Below, piece by piece: positions 1 to 7,379 of a stretch of DNA of 36,370 nt (positions within the stretch are counted from its first letter, which is position 1; each line of letters begins with the position of its first letter). Origin of the DNA: Burkholderiales bacterium (GTDB lineage: Bacteria > Pseudomonadota > Gammaproteobacteria > Burkholderiales > SG8-39); the NCBI GenBank assembly GCA_023383795.1, contig JAHDYJ010000011.1, positions 35,620 to 71,989 of the forward strand. The letters run 5' to 3'. A model generated the notes under the pieces. The model was not told where the DNA came from. It did not search any database and was given only the letters and a program-made list of their open reading frames with translations. A program made the position numbers and the translations under genes.

Positions 1-11
1 CCGGCCCTGGC

Positions 12-41
12 GGGGGGTGCGATCCTGCCGCCCCCCTTTTT
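12..41 (+). terminator. Probable rho-independent terminator of a gene left of the window
   Basis: Six G (12-17) can pair with six C (31-36) around a 13-base loop, and five T follow at 37-41. This is the layout of an intrinsic terminator on the plus strand. No gene that it would end is visible because the window starts here. The rest of bases 1-171 is GC-rich with further C/G palindromes near 51-66 and no convincing gene. Confidence 0.5.
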
Positions 42-171
42 CGCCCCAAACCCGGGGCCCGGGGGTCCGTCGCGGCGGCGCCTGCGGGTGCAGGCGAAAT
101 CCCGCTCGTGACCTGCCGGATCGAAGTCCGGAACGCGGGCCGGACAGCGTGCAATCCAACGGGGGTCGGGA

Positions 172-525
172 ATGACAGCGGAAATCTGGAGGACGGGTGC
201 GGCGCAAGACGCCGATGGACCCGGTCTGGAGCGCGAGCAGGCGCGTCGGCTCAGCGTCCTGCGGAGCGGCGTGACGCTGATGCTCGCGTTCGCGGCGGGC
301 TACGCCGCCTGGTCGATGCTGGTGGCCGCCGCCGCGACCCACGTGCTGAACGCGCTCTTCCACGGCGTCGACTTCGGGAAGCTCGACCTCGACGCCGCGA
401 CGTTCTCGCTCGCGCGGCTCGGCATCGGCACCGGGCTGTGGGCGGTGAAGGGTCTGGTCTTCGGGGTCGTGTTCGCCGCGATCTACAACGTGCTCGGCCG
501 GCGGGGGGCCTCCGATGACCGATGA
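172..525 (+). CDS. Small membrane protein, possibly DUF5676-like
   Basis: 117 residues with two likely membrane segments: about residues 34-58 (rich in Ala, Val and Leu) and about 80-108 (ending in a VVFAAIYNVL stretch). The arrangement of two helices with a final aliphatic-Tyr-Asn-Leu segment resembles DUF5676 two-helix proteins, but this is a resemblance from memory, not a search. The gene overlaps the start of the Rieske gene by 11 bases, so the two are translationally linked and the protein may be a membrane partner of that electron carrier. The ribosome binding site is weak, so the start is not certain. Confidence 0.7.
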   Translation: MTAEIWRTGAAQDADGPGLEREQARRLSVLRSGVTLMLAFAAGYAAWSMLVAAAATHVLNALFHGVDFGKLDLDAATFSLARLGIGTGLWAVKGLVFGVVFAAIYNVLGRRGASDDR

Positions 526-1114
526 CGTCCTCGAAGGCGACGCGCCCGACCCCGCGCGCCGTACGGCGCTCGTCAAGGCGACCGCGGCCGCGGGCGGCCT
601 CGGCATCGCGGCTGCGGCGTATCCGTTCCTCGCGAGCCTCGCACCGAGCGAGCGCGCGAAGGCGCTCGGCGCGCCGGCCGCGGTCGACATCGGACGGCTG
701 CCGCCCGGCGAGCTGATGACCGTGCAGTGGCGCGGCAAGCCGGTCTGGATTCTGCGTCGCACGCCAGACATGCTCGCCTCGCTGAAGGAGATCGAGCCGG
801 AGCTCGTCGATCCGGACTCGGAGCGCAGCTCGCAGCAGCCGCAGTACGCACGCAACCGGGGCCGCGCGATCAAGCCTGAGTACTTCGTCACCGTGGCGCT
901 GTGCACGCACCTCGGCTGCGTGCCGTCGTTCGTGCCCGAGCGCGGCGCGGTCGAAAAGGGCTGGCCGGGCGGCTTCTATTGCCCGTGCCACGGCTCCAAG
1001 TTCGACTTCGCGGGTCGCGTGTTCAAGAACGTCCCGGCGCCGACGAACCTCGTCATCCCGCCCTACCGGTACTCGGGCGCGAGCGAGATCCTGGTCGGCG
1101 AGGATCCCGCTTGA
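515..1114 (+). CDS. petA: Rieske [2Fe-2S] protein of bc1-complex type
   Basis: 199 residues. A twin-arginine stretch (Arg15-Arg16) precedes a hydrophobic helix at about 20-42, as in Tat-exported, membrane-tethered Rieske subunits of ubiquinol-cytochrome c reductase. The cluster boxes are complete: C130-T-H132-L-G-C135 and C156-P-C158-H159. By family knowledge C130, H132, C156 and H159 bind the cluster and C135-C158 form the disulfide. A long insert between the boxes also fits the UcrA family. No cytochrome b or c1 gene follows; the next genes are thioredoxin and cytochrome c maturation genes. It is therefore either an extra Rieske protein serving another complex or one displaced from its usual operon. 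The symbol reflects family membership, not proven function in bc1. Confidence 0.92.
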   Translation: MTDDVLEGDAPDPARRTALVKATAAAGGLGIAAAAYPFLASLAPSERAKALGAPAAVDIGRLPPGELMTVQWRGKPVWILRRTPDMLASLKEIEPELVDPDSERSSQQPQYARNRGRAIKPEYFVTVALCTHLGCVPSFVPERGAVEKGWPGGFYCPCHGSKFDFAGRVFKNVPAPTNLVIPPYRYSGASEILVGEDPA

Positions 1115-1159
1115 TGTGCGCAGGACCTCGGGAGCCGGGCAAATGCAAGGAAGATTCCG

Positions 1160-1735
1160 TTGACTGGAACAGTGGCGCGCGGCCTGGCCGAGGCGTCGGG
1201 GCTGCGCCGTTGGCGCTACTTCTGGCCGCTCGCCGTCTTCGCGGTGATCGCGGCGTTCTTCGCGGTCGGGTTGACGCTCAACCCGCGCGAGATCCCCTCG
1301 CCGCTCGTCGGAAAGGCGGTGCCCGAGTTCGCGCTGCCGCCGGTCAAGGGCCGCACGCTCGGGCTCGCCACGGCCGACCTGCGCGGTGAGGTATCGCTGG
1401 TCAACGTCTTCGCCTCGTGGTGCGTCGCCTGCCGCGACGAGCATCCGCTGTGGATGCAGCTCGCGGCGAAGGGAATCGTGCCGCTGCACGGGCTCAACTA
1501 CAAGGACCGGCCCGACGACGCGGCGAAGTGGCTCGCCGAGCTCGGCGACCCGTACACACGCACCGGCGCCGACCTGAACGGCCGCGTTGGCATCGACTGG
1601 GGCGTGTACGGCGTCCCCGAGACGTTCGTGGTCGATAAGCAGGGCGTGATCCGGCACAAGATCATCGGCGCGGTGACCCCGAAAATCATGGACGAGAAGC
1701 TCATGCCGCTCGTGCGCGAGCTCCAGGCCGAGTGA
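1160..1735 (+). CDS. ccmG: CcmG/DsbE-like thiol:disulfide oxidoreductase
   Basis: 191 residues starting at a TTG preceded by an AAGGAAG ribosome site at about 1146-1152. One N-terminal membrane anchor (about residues 20-40) leads to a periplasmic thioredoxin fold with W87-C88-V-A-C91 and the cis-proline segment GVYGVPETF. The VNVFASWC...CRDEHP context is characteristic of DsbE/CcmG, which keeps the apocytochrome CXXCH cysteines reduced for haem ligation. The following gene encodes CcdA, the membrane donor of reducing equivalents for such proteins, and c-type cytochromes come next, so the context agrees. A second TlpA-like paralogue lies at 3035. Confidence 0.9.
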   Translation: MTGTVARGLAEASGLRRWRYFWPLAVFAVIAAFFAVGLTLNPREIPSPLVGKAVPEFALPPVKGRTLGLATADLRGEVSLVNVFASWCVACRDEHPLWMQLAAKGIVPLHGLNYKDRPDDAAKWLAELGDPYTRTGADLNGRVGIDWGVYGVPETFVVDKQGVIRHKIIGAVTPKIMDEKLMPLVRELQAE

Positions 1736-1784
1736 CGCGACATGAGTCCCGCCTGCGTCCTCTCCCTCGGACCGAGGCAGGCCC

Positions 1785-2513
1785 ATGACTGATGCGGCGA
1801 GCGTCGGGCTGCTGACCGCCTTCGCGGCCGGGATCGTCTCGTTCCTGTCGCCGTGCGTGCTGCCGCTCGTGCCGGGCTACGTCTCGTACATCGCCGGGCA
1901 GAGCGCGCAGCGGGTGCACGCGCGCGTCTCGGCGCGCGTCGCCGCGTTCGCGTTGAGCGCGTTCTTCGTCGCCGGCTTCGCCACCGTGTTCGTCGCGTTC
2001 GGCGCGAGCGCGACCGCGATCGGCCAGGTCTTCGCCCGCTATCGCTACGAGCTCAACGTCGCCGGCGGGATCGTCATCGTCCTGTTCGGGCTGCTGATGC
2101 TCGGCATGCTGCGCTGGGCGCCGTGGCTGCAGCGCGACTTGCGCTTCCACCCCCGGATCGTGGGCGGCAGTCCGGTCACCGCGTACGTGCTCGGGCTCGC
2201 CTTCGGCTTCGGCTGGACGCCGTGCATCGGACCGGTGCTCGGCGCGATCCTGATGGTGGGCGCCGCAGGGGGCGGCGGCGTCGCGCTGCTCGCCGCCTAT
2301 GCGCTCGGCCTGGGCGTGCCGTTCCTCGCCGCCGCGCTGCTCCTCGACCGCGCAACGAGGCTCACGCGCCGGGCGCGCAAGCTCGGCGTCGCGCTGCAGC
2401 TCGTCGGCGGCCTCGTGCTGGTCGTGTTCGGCCTCGCGATGATCACCGGCTACGTGTCGGTGTTCTCGTTCTGGCTGCTGGAGGCATTCCCGGCGCTGGG
2501 ACGGATCGGATGA
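1785..2513 (+). CDS. ccdA: CcdA-type cytochrome c biogenesis membrane protein
   Basis: 242 residues with about six membrane helices. The two redox cysteines lie in the typical settings SPCVLPLVPGY (near residue 24) and GWTPCIGPVLGA (near residue 147), which pair across the membrane in the CcdA/DsbD-beta family. The length fits stand-alone CcdA rather than three-domain DsbD. The protein is expected to carry electrons from cytoplasmic thioredoxin to the periplasmic CcmG-like proteins encoded on either side (1160 and 3035). It lies 49 bases after ccmG in the same direction. Confidence 0.93.
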   Translation: MTDAASVGLLTAFAAGIVSFLSPCVLPLVPGYVSYIAGQSAQRVHARVSARVAAFALSAFFVAGFATVFVAFGASATAIGQVFARYRYELNVAGGIVIVLFGLLMLGMLRWAPWLQRDLRFHPRIVGGSPVTAYVLGLAFGFGWTPCIGPVLGAILMVGAAGGGGVALLAAYALGLGVPFLAAALLLDRATRLTRRARKLGVALQLVGGLVLVVFGLAMITGYVSVFSFWLLEAFPALGRIG

Positions 2514-2574
2514 GCGCACTGCCGATACGGCGCGAAACGGGTCTCTTCTCGACATGCACAGGGAGTACCTGGCG

Positions 2575-2982
2575 ATGAACGACCTCCAACGCGCGCTTCG
2601 CGCGATCGTCTTCTGGGCGGTGCTCGCCGCGGCCGGCGGGGCGCTCGCACAGCCGGCGCCGGCGCCCGCGCCGGGATTCTTTCCGAACTCGGCGAAGGGC
2701 GGGCGGCTGTACCAGGAAAAGTGCGCGAGCTGCCACGGCAAGGACCTGCGCGGCACGCCTCAGGGCCCGCCGCAGATCCACGTCTACTACGTGCCGAACC
2801 ACCACGGCGACGCGGCGTACCAGATCGCGGTGAGGAACGGCGTGCGCCAGCACCACTGGCGGTTCGGCGACATGCCGCCCGTGCCCGGCCTGACGCCGGA
2901 AGACGTCGGCCACATCATCGCCTTCGTCCGGCGCGAGCAGAAGAAGGCGGGGCTCGACATGAACGCGGCGATGCGGCATTGA
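2575..2982 (+). CDS. Secreted monohaem cytochrome c
   Basis: 135 residues. The start at 2575 is chosen over an in-frame ATG at 2554 because AGGGAG at 2560-2565 is well placed for it and the protein then begins with a clean signal peptide (cleavage after the ALA at 24, before Gln26). The haem site is C50-A-S-C53-H54; the likely distal ligand is Met100 in FGDMPPVPGL. A short segment with HHGD, then AVRNG, RQHHW and FGDM is shared with the cytochrome encoded at 3685; the two mature proteins are about two-thirds identical by eye. It is probably a small periplasmic electron carrier. Its partner is unknown. Confidence 0.92.
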   Translation: MNDLQRALRAIVFWAVLAAAGGALAQPAPAPAPGFFPNSAKGGRLYQEKCASCHGKDLRGTPQGPPQIHVYYVPNHHGDAAYQIAVRNGVRQHHWRFGDMPPVPGLTPEDVGHIIAFVRREQKKAGLDMNAAMRH

Positions 2983-3034
2983 CGTCGTCATCGCTTACCA
3001 TACCCGTAGTCGACCCGACGCCCCGGACGCGACG

Positions 3035-3661
3035 ATGAACCTCCCGAACGAGCCGACGCCCGAGACCGCGAGCGGCGCCCCGCTCTCGCGCAAGTCGCGC
3101 GCGTGGCTGGGCGCGATCGCCGCGCTGGTTTTGGTCGCGACGGGCATGGCGGTGCTGCAGGAGATGACGCGCTCGCGCGACGCGACGCGGCTGCGGCCGC
3201 CGCGCATGACGCTGCAGGCCGAGCCGCGGCCGCTGCCGCCGCTCGACATGCGCGACGCCAAGGGCGAGCGCGTGCCGCTCGAGCGCTTCCGCGGCAAAGT
3301 GGTGCTGCTCAACGTCTGGGCGACCTGGTGCGGGCCGTGCCGCGTGGAGATGCCCACCCTCGAGCGGCTGCAGGCGCGCCTCGGCGGCCCGGGCTTCGAG
3401 GTCGTGGCGCTTTCCACCGACGTCGGCGGAGCGAAGGCGGTGCGCGAGTTCTACGACTCGCTCGGGATCGAGCGGCTCGCGATCTACGTCGAGGGCGAGG
3501 GCAACGTGCTCACCACGCTCGGCTCGCCGGGCCTGCCGACGACGCTCGTGGTGGACGCCGAGGGCCGCGAGGTCGCGCGCGCGCTGGGCGGCGCCGACTG
3601 GGAGGCGCCGGAGGTCGAGCGGCTCATCCGGTCGCTCCTGCCGGCCGGCGCCGCGAACTGA
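3035..3661 (+). CDS. TlpA-like membrane-anchored thioredoxin
   Basis: 208 residues with an N-terminal anchor at about residues 24-44, then a thioredoxin fold carrying the WATWCGPC motif (C99 and C102) and the cis-proline segment GSPGLPTTLVVD. The WCGPC active site and sequence are closer to TlpA/ResA than to the WCVAC protein at 1160. It is expected to reduce periplasmic dithiols, such as apocytochrome haem motifs or copper-chaperone cysteines. It lies between two paralogous small cytochrome c genes, giving the order thioredoxin, CcdA, cytochrome, thioredoxin, cytochrome. Confidence 0.9.
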   Translation: MNLPNEPTPETASGAPLSRKSRAWLGAIAALVLVATGMAVLQEMTRSRDATRLRPPRMTLQAEPRPLPPLDMRDAKGERVPLERFRGKVVLLNVWATWCGPCRVEMPTLERLQARLGGPGFEVVALSTDVGGAKAVREFYDSLGIERLAIYVEGEGNVLTTLGSPGLPTTLVVDAEGREVARALGGADWEAPEVERLIRSLLPAGAAN

Positions 3662-3684
3662 CGCGGAGAGAAGAGGAGCGATCG

Positions 3685-4077
3685 TTGCGCGCCAAGTCCG
3701 CGGCCCGGAGCCTCGTTCTCGCGTGCGCGCTCGCGGCCCTCGCGCTGCCGGCGTGGGCGCAGCGCGGCGGCGCGCTCGCGCCGGGGCCGGGATTCTTCCC
3801 GAACACCGCGAAGGGCGAGCGGCTGTTCAAGCAGAACTGCGCTGTGTGCCATGGCGAGAATCTGCGCGGCACCGACAAGGGCCCGCCGCTGATCCACCCG
3901 GTCTACAAGCCGGACCACCACGGCGACGTCGCGTTCCAGCTCGCGGTGAGGAACGGCTCGCGCCAGCACCACTGGAATTTCGGCGACATGCAGCCGGTGC
4001 CGGGGCTCACCGCGGAGGACGTCGGCCACATCACCGCCTACGTGCGCCGCGAGCAGCGCAAAGCCGGGCTCTTCTGA
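3685..4077 (+). CDS. Secreted monohaem cytochrome c (paralogue of 2575 gene)
   Basis: 130 residues. The start is a TTG at 3685 with AGAGGAG at 3672-3678. This gives a signal peptide ending near AWA-QRG at residue 25 and matches the start of the 2575 paralogue. The haem motif is C52-A-V-C55-H56 and the likely axial Met is M102 in FGDMQPVPGL. Shared features with the upstream paralogue are PGFFPN near the mature N-terminus, the HHGD segment, AVRNG, RQHHW and EDVGHI. The pair looks like a tandem duplication with a TlpA gene between the copies. The open frame extends much further upstream, but that part is antisense-like low-information sequence overlapping the TlpA gene. Confidence 0.9.
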   Translation: MRAKSAARSLVLACALAALALPAWAQRGGALAPGPGFFPNTAKGERLFKQNCAVCHGENLRGTDKGPPLIHPVYKPDHHGDVAFQLAVRNGSRQHHWNFGDMQPVPGLTAEDVGHITAYVRREQRKAGLF

Positions 4078-4087
4078 GGACGCCGCT

Positions 4088-4594
4088 ATGGCCGAGCATC
4101 GCAAACGCAACCACGCGGCTCCGCAGCGCCGCCTCAACCTCGGCTGGCTGTTCGTCGTGCTGGTCCTCGCCGCCGGCGTGGCGGTGGTCTGGTCGATCGC
4201 GCAGCAGTCCGCCGGCCCGCGCGCCGACCCGAGCGACGCGCGGCAGGTCGCGCTCGGAAAGACCGTCTACGACAAGCACTGCGCGGCGTGCCACGGCGCG
4301 AATCTCGAAGGGCAGCCGCGATGGCAGTCGCGGCTGCCGAGCGGGCGCATGCCCGCGCCGCCGCACGACGCGTCCGGGCACACCTGGCACCACCCGGACG
4401 AGCTCCTGTTCGGCATGACCAAGCACGGGATCGTCCCGGGCAAGTACGCCCCGCCCGGCTACGAGAGCGACATGCCGGCGTTCGCGGGCACGCTGACCGA
4501 CGACGAGATCTGGGCCGTGCTCGCCTACATCAAGTCGCGCTGGCCGCCCGAGATCCAGCGCGCCCAGCGCGAGCGGCGGCACGCGATGCGCTGA
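4088..4594 (+). CDS. Membrane-anchored cytochrome c
   Basis: 168 residues. A positively charged N-terminus and one helix (about 18-39) without an obvious cleavage site suggest an uncleaved anchor. The haem site is C65-A-A-C68-H69, with M129 in YESDMPAFAG as probable axial ligand. The tail is basic (RERRHAMR). The His-rich segment around 97-102 (GHTWHHP) is typical of many small cytochromes found next to copper-related genes. It starts 10 bases after the previous cytochrome gene, so it belongs to the same transcript. Confidence 0.9.
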   Translation: MAEHRKRNHAAPQRRLNLGWLFVVLVLAAGVAVVWSIAQQSAGPRADPSDARQVALGKTVYDKHCAACHGANLEGQPRWQSRLPSGRMPAPPHDASGHTWHHPDELLFGMTKHGIVPGKYAPPGYESDMPAFAGTLTDDEIWAVLAYIKSRWPPEIQRAQRERRHAMR

Positions 4595-4686
4595 TCCGCT
4601 CGGCACGGCGGCGATGCCGATCGCTCGAGCGCCTCTGCGGCGGTTCGACCCGCTCTCGCAGCAAGGGTGAACAACTCGTTGTCCGA

Positions 4687-4700
4687 TTGACCTGGATCAA
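4687..4700 (+). promoter_or_regulatory. FNR/Dnr-type binding box upstream of the EB-dh haem protein
   Basis: TTGACCTGGATCAA fits the FNR/Anr/Dnr dyad TTGAN-N4-NTCAA with one deviation from the ideal TTGAT half-site. It is centred at 4693.5, 68 bases before the ATG at 4762. A class II arrangement would place a start of transcription near 4735; TAGAAG at 4722-4727 is only a weak -10 candidate. The site suggests induction under low oxygen, and perhaps nitric oxide if the regulator is Dnr-like. That would agree with the nitrate reductase genes at the other end of the window. Confidence 0.7.
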
Positions 4701-4761
4701 CGCGGTCGCCGCGCCGTGGCGTAGAAGAAGATCGGGCATCCGCCAAAGAGGAGGAGTGTTT

Positions 4762-6060
4762 ATGCGCCCCGTAGGGTTTGCTGTCGCCCTGACAGCCTTT
4801 GTTGCAGCATCCGCGATCGCGGCCGATCCGGCCAAGATCGACTGGTCCAAGGTCGACGGAAAGACCGTCACCTTGTTCTACCCCGGCCAGTCGTCGTATC
4901 AGTGGCTCGTCAACGACCACAGCGGCGGCAAGGGCGCCGCCGGGGTCAAGAAAGGGCAGGATTGCGTCCGCTGCCACGAGGGCGAGGAGAAGGCGCTCGG
5001 CGACAAGCTGGTCAAGGGCGGGCCGCTCGAGCCGACGCCGGTCAAGGGCAAGGACGGCTGGAAGGACCTGAGCGTGCAGGTGGCGTACGACGCCAAGAAC
5101 GCCTACTTCCGGTTCCAGTGGAAGACGCTCAACCCGCACGCCGGCGCCGAGCACCAGTACTTGCGATACGACGGCAAGGAGTGGAAGGTCTACGGCTATC
5201 CGAAGCTCGACAAGTCGGTCCAGGAAGGCAAGCAGCCCGGCATCTACGAGGACCGCATGTCGATCATGATCGACGACGGCAAAGTGCCCGGCTTTGCGAA
5301 GCAGGGCTGCTGGCTCACCTGTCACGACGGCGAGCGCGACATGCAGAAGCGCGCGTCGAAGGAGGACGCCCAGGCCAATGCGCTGCTGAGCGCGATCAAG
5401 AAGAACGACCTGCGCAAGTTCCTGCCCGCCACGCGCACCGATCCGATGGACTGGAAGACCGGCAAATCGCTCGACGAGATCGCCAAGCTCAAGGCGGCCG
5501 GCGGCTTCGTCGACCTGATCCAGTGGCGCGCGCACCGCTCGAACCCGGTCGGCATGGCCGACGACGGCTACGTGCTCGAGTACCGCAACTCGGATGCCGG
5601 CAAGAACATGTTCGGCGGCAACGCCGACCGCAAGACGCACATGCCCCGGTACATGTGGGACGCGAAGAAGACCGGGTACAAGTCGATCACCGCCGACCAG
5701 CTGCGCAAGGGCGACCACTTCCTGGTCCGCGAGGAGAATGCGGTGCCGTTCGATCCGAACGCGGGGTGGAAGGAAGGCGACATGATCCCGGACTACCTCG
5801 TCAGCCGCGCCGACGCGGCAGGGTCGGCCGCCGACAACAACGCAATCGGCGAATGGAAGGACGGCATGTGGACGGTGGTGATCGTCCGCCCGCTGGGGCT
5901 TTCCAACGCCGACGACAAGGCGCTCAAGGACGGCGGCGTATACAACGTGGGCTTCGCGGTGCACGACGACAACATCACGACCCGCGGCCATCACGTCTCG
6001 TTCGTGATGAAGCTCGGGTTCGGCGTCGACGCCGACATCAAGGCGGTCAAGCTGCCGTGA
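4762..6060 (+). CDS. Periplasmic cytochrome with ethylbenzene-dehydrogenase-type haem domain
   Basis: 432 residues starting at an ATG with a strong GGAGGAG site at 4750-4756. The signal peptide ends near AIA-AD at residue 21. A canonical haem c motif C68-V-R-C71-H72 is followed by a domain resembling the haem-binding subunit of ethylbenzene/DMSO-dehydrogenase enzymes (EB_dh type, with segments such as VAYDAKNAYFRFQW and VGFAVHDDN). A second cysteine pair, C183-W-L-T-C187-H188, has three residues between the cysteines and could be a non-standard haem c site or a structural motif. No molybdopterin catalytic subunit adjoins it, so it may act as a stand-alone electron carrier. An FNR-type box lies upstream. 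Confidence 0.85.
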   Translation: MRPVGFAVALTAFVAASAIAADPAKIDWSKVDGKTVTLFYPGQSSYQWLVNDHSGGKGAAGVKKGQDCVRCHEGEEKALGDKLVKGGPLEPTPVKGKDGWKDLSVQVAYDAKNAYFRFQWKTLNPHAGAEHQYLRYDGKEWKVYGYPKLDKSVQEGKQPGIYEDRMSIMIDDGKVPGFAKQGCWLTCHDGERDMQKRASKEDAQANALLSAIKKNDLRKFLPATRTDPMDWKTGKSLDEIAKLKAAGGFVDLIQWRAHRSNPVGMADDGYVLEYRNSDAGKNMFGGNADRKTHMPRYMWDAKKTGYKSITADQLRKGDHFLVREENAVPFDPNAGWKEGDMIPDYLVSRADAAGSAADNNAIGEWKDGMWTVVIVRPLGLSNADDKALKDGGVYNVGFAVHDDNITTRGHHVSFVMKLGFGVDADIKAVKLP

Positions 6061-6068
6061 GCGGGTCG

Positions 6069-6087
6069 CCCCGGCCATCGGCCGGGG
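6069..6087. terminator. Hairpin between convergent genes
   Basis: A perfect eight-base stem (6069-6076 with 6080-6087) closes a three-base loop nine bases after the cytochrome stop codon. There is no T run, so intrinsic termination is uncertain. The place between convergent genes suits a two-way terminator or an RNA 3'-end protector. Confidence 0.5.
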
Positions 6088-6119
6088 GGCGTTCTGCGCG
6101 GCCCCGCTTCCTGCTGCGG

Positions 6120-6599
6120 TCAGCGGCGGCGTGCTCGCGGCGGGCGCGGCTGCTCGTCGGCGCGCGGCCCGCTCGCGAGGTCCGTGAGAATCGGGCAATC
6201 CGGCCGTTCGCCGCCGTGGCAGTGCCCCGCGAGGTGCTTCAGCGTCTCGATCATGCGCTCGAGCTCGCCGAGCTTCGCCTCGAGCGCGGTCGCGTGCGCC
6301 AGCGCGAGCGCTTTCACGCTGGCCGCGGAGCGCCGTTTGTTGCGCCAGAGCCCGAGCAGTGCCTCGATCTGCCCGGTCGAAAACCCGAGTTCCCGCGCGC
6401 GGCGGATGAACCGCAGCTCGTGCAGCTCGCGCGTGCCGTAGGTCCGGTAGTTCGAGTCCGTGCGCACGGCGCGCGGCATCAGGCCGAGCGACTCGTAGTG
6501 GCGGATCATCTTGGCGCTGACCCCGCTCGCGCGGGCCGCCTGACCGATGGTCAAGGGCCGGCCCGCCGGCCCGTCGTTCGAGTGCGCTGCCCGTTGCAT
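6120..6599 (-). CDS. cueR: CueR, copper(I)-responsive MerR-family regulator
   Basis: 159 residues. The MerR winged-helix N-terminus is present (LTIGQAARASGVSAKMIRHYESLGL), then the dimer helix and a metal loop C127-H-G-G-E-R-P-D-C135. The seven-residue spacing between the cysteines equals that of E. coli CueR (Cys112 and Cys120). The PDCPIL ending is also typical of CueR. The first ~15 residues are an extra N-terminal extension; a later start is possible but no better ATG is seen. It follows the DUF4396 gene by 37 bases. Both are probably transcribed from the CueR-type promoter at 7228-7258, which would make cueR autoregulated. Confidence 0.92.
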   Translation of the reverse strand: MQRAAHSNDGPAGRPLTIGQAARASGVSAKMIRHYESLGLMPRAVRTDSNYRTYGTRELHELRFIRRARELGFSTGQIEALLGLWRNKRRSAASVKALALAHATALEAKLGELERMIETLKHLAGHCHGGERPDCPILTDLASGPRADEQPRPPRARRR

Positions 6600-6636
6600 C
6601 GACGAACCTCCGCTCGGCCGCGGCCGGCGCCGCGTC

Positions 6637-7182
6637 TCAGTGGCGATGATACGCGTGCGCGACCGCGTGACCGCGCCCCCGGCCGATCAGCCACAGGTTG
6701 ACCGGGTAGGCGGCGATGCCGGCCACCACCAGCGCGAATCCGAGGCTGCCCCAGAAGAGGAACGTGTCGAGCCCGGCGTCCATCGCGCCGGGGACCGCGA
6801 GCATCACGAGGTTGTCGACGATCTCCATGATGGTGATCGAAGCGGTGTCCGCGGCGAGCGCGATGCGCAGGACCTGGCGGAACTCGATGCCTGCCCGCAG
6901 CAGCGGCAGCATCGTGAGCGCGTAGCCGGAGATGAACGCGAGCACGACCGCGAGCGCGATCGTCTCGAGGTTGCCCCAGCCGAGCGCGGTGCCGATGACC
7001 ATGCCCGCCACCTCGCCGATCGCGCAGCCGGTGAGGCAGTGGATGGTCGCCGAGAGCGCGACGCGCGCGAGCGGTTGTGCGCCGGCAGGGTGGGCGGTGT
7101 GCGCATGGTGCGCGTGAGCGTCGTTCGTGGTGGCCTGCGGCATCTCGTCGTGCGCGAGGCCCGGTGCGTGGCACTGGGACAT
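6637..7182 (-). CDS. DUF4396 membrane protein with His-rich N-terminus
   Basis: 181 residues. The first 35 residues are rich in His (HAHHAHTAHP) with Cys4, suggesting metal binding. About four membrane helices follow. The SATIHCLTGCAIGEVAGMVIG segment is the hallmark of DUF4396, a family often found beside copper genes but without a settled function. Here the gene lies directly behind a CueR operator and in front of cueR, so a role in copper handling is inferred from regulation rather than from chemistry. The HCLTGC cysteines within the first helix are candidate ligands. Confidence 0.85.
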   Translation of the reverse strand: MSQCHAPGLAHDEMPQATTNDAHAHHAHTAHPAGAQPLARVALSATIHCLTGCAIGEVAGMVIGTALGWGNLETIALAVVLAFISGYALTMLPLLRAGIEFRQVLRIALAADTASITIMEIVDNLVMLAVPGAMDAGLDTFLFWGSLGFALVVAGIAAYPVNLWLIGRGRGHAVAHAYHRH

Positions 7183-7227
7183 GGTCGTGGTCTCCTGGTG
7201 ATCGAAGCAACAGCGCTTCGAGGCGCG

Positions 7228-7258
7228 ATCGTGAACCTTCCCATCATGGGAAGGTCAA
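7228..7258 (-). promoter_or_regulatory. CueR-type promoter/operator
   Basis: On the minus strand a -35 TTGACC (7258-7253) and a -10 CACGAT (7233-7228) are separated by 19 bases, the long spacer that MerR activators untwist. Within it lies ACCTTCC-N7-GGAAGGT (7235-7255), a dyad that is perfect around its central base and matches the known CueR operator of copA promoters. It points into the DUF4396-cueR operon starting at 7182. Confidence 0.9.
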
Positions 7259-7302
7259 GCGCTTTTTTCGCGCCGGACCGAGCGGCCGCCGGGGGGCGCG
7301 AG

Positions 7303-7344
7303 AAAAGTGCAGCGCCGCGCCCCGGGCAGGCCCGGGCGCGGCGC
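7303..7344 (-). terminator. Intrinsic terminator of the copA-copZ operon
   Basis: A 15-base-pair GC stem with one bulged C (7312-7327 with 7330-7344, two-base loop) lies 35 bases after the copZ stop on the minus strand. It is followed on that strand by TGCAC and then a four-base T run with more pyrimidines (7306-7303). It insulates this operon from the CueR promoter just beyond. Confidence 0.8.
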
Positions 7345-7379
7345 AGCCGATCTCGCGGCGGACCGCGCAAGTAACGGGC

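Noticed and set aside
2979..3001. TTGACG and TACCAT before the second TlpA-like gene as a promoter
   Set aside because: The spacer would be only 11 bases, so they cannot work together; read-through from the upstream cytochrome is more likely.
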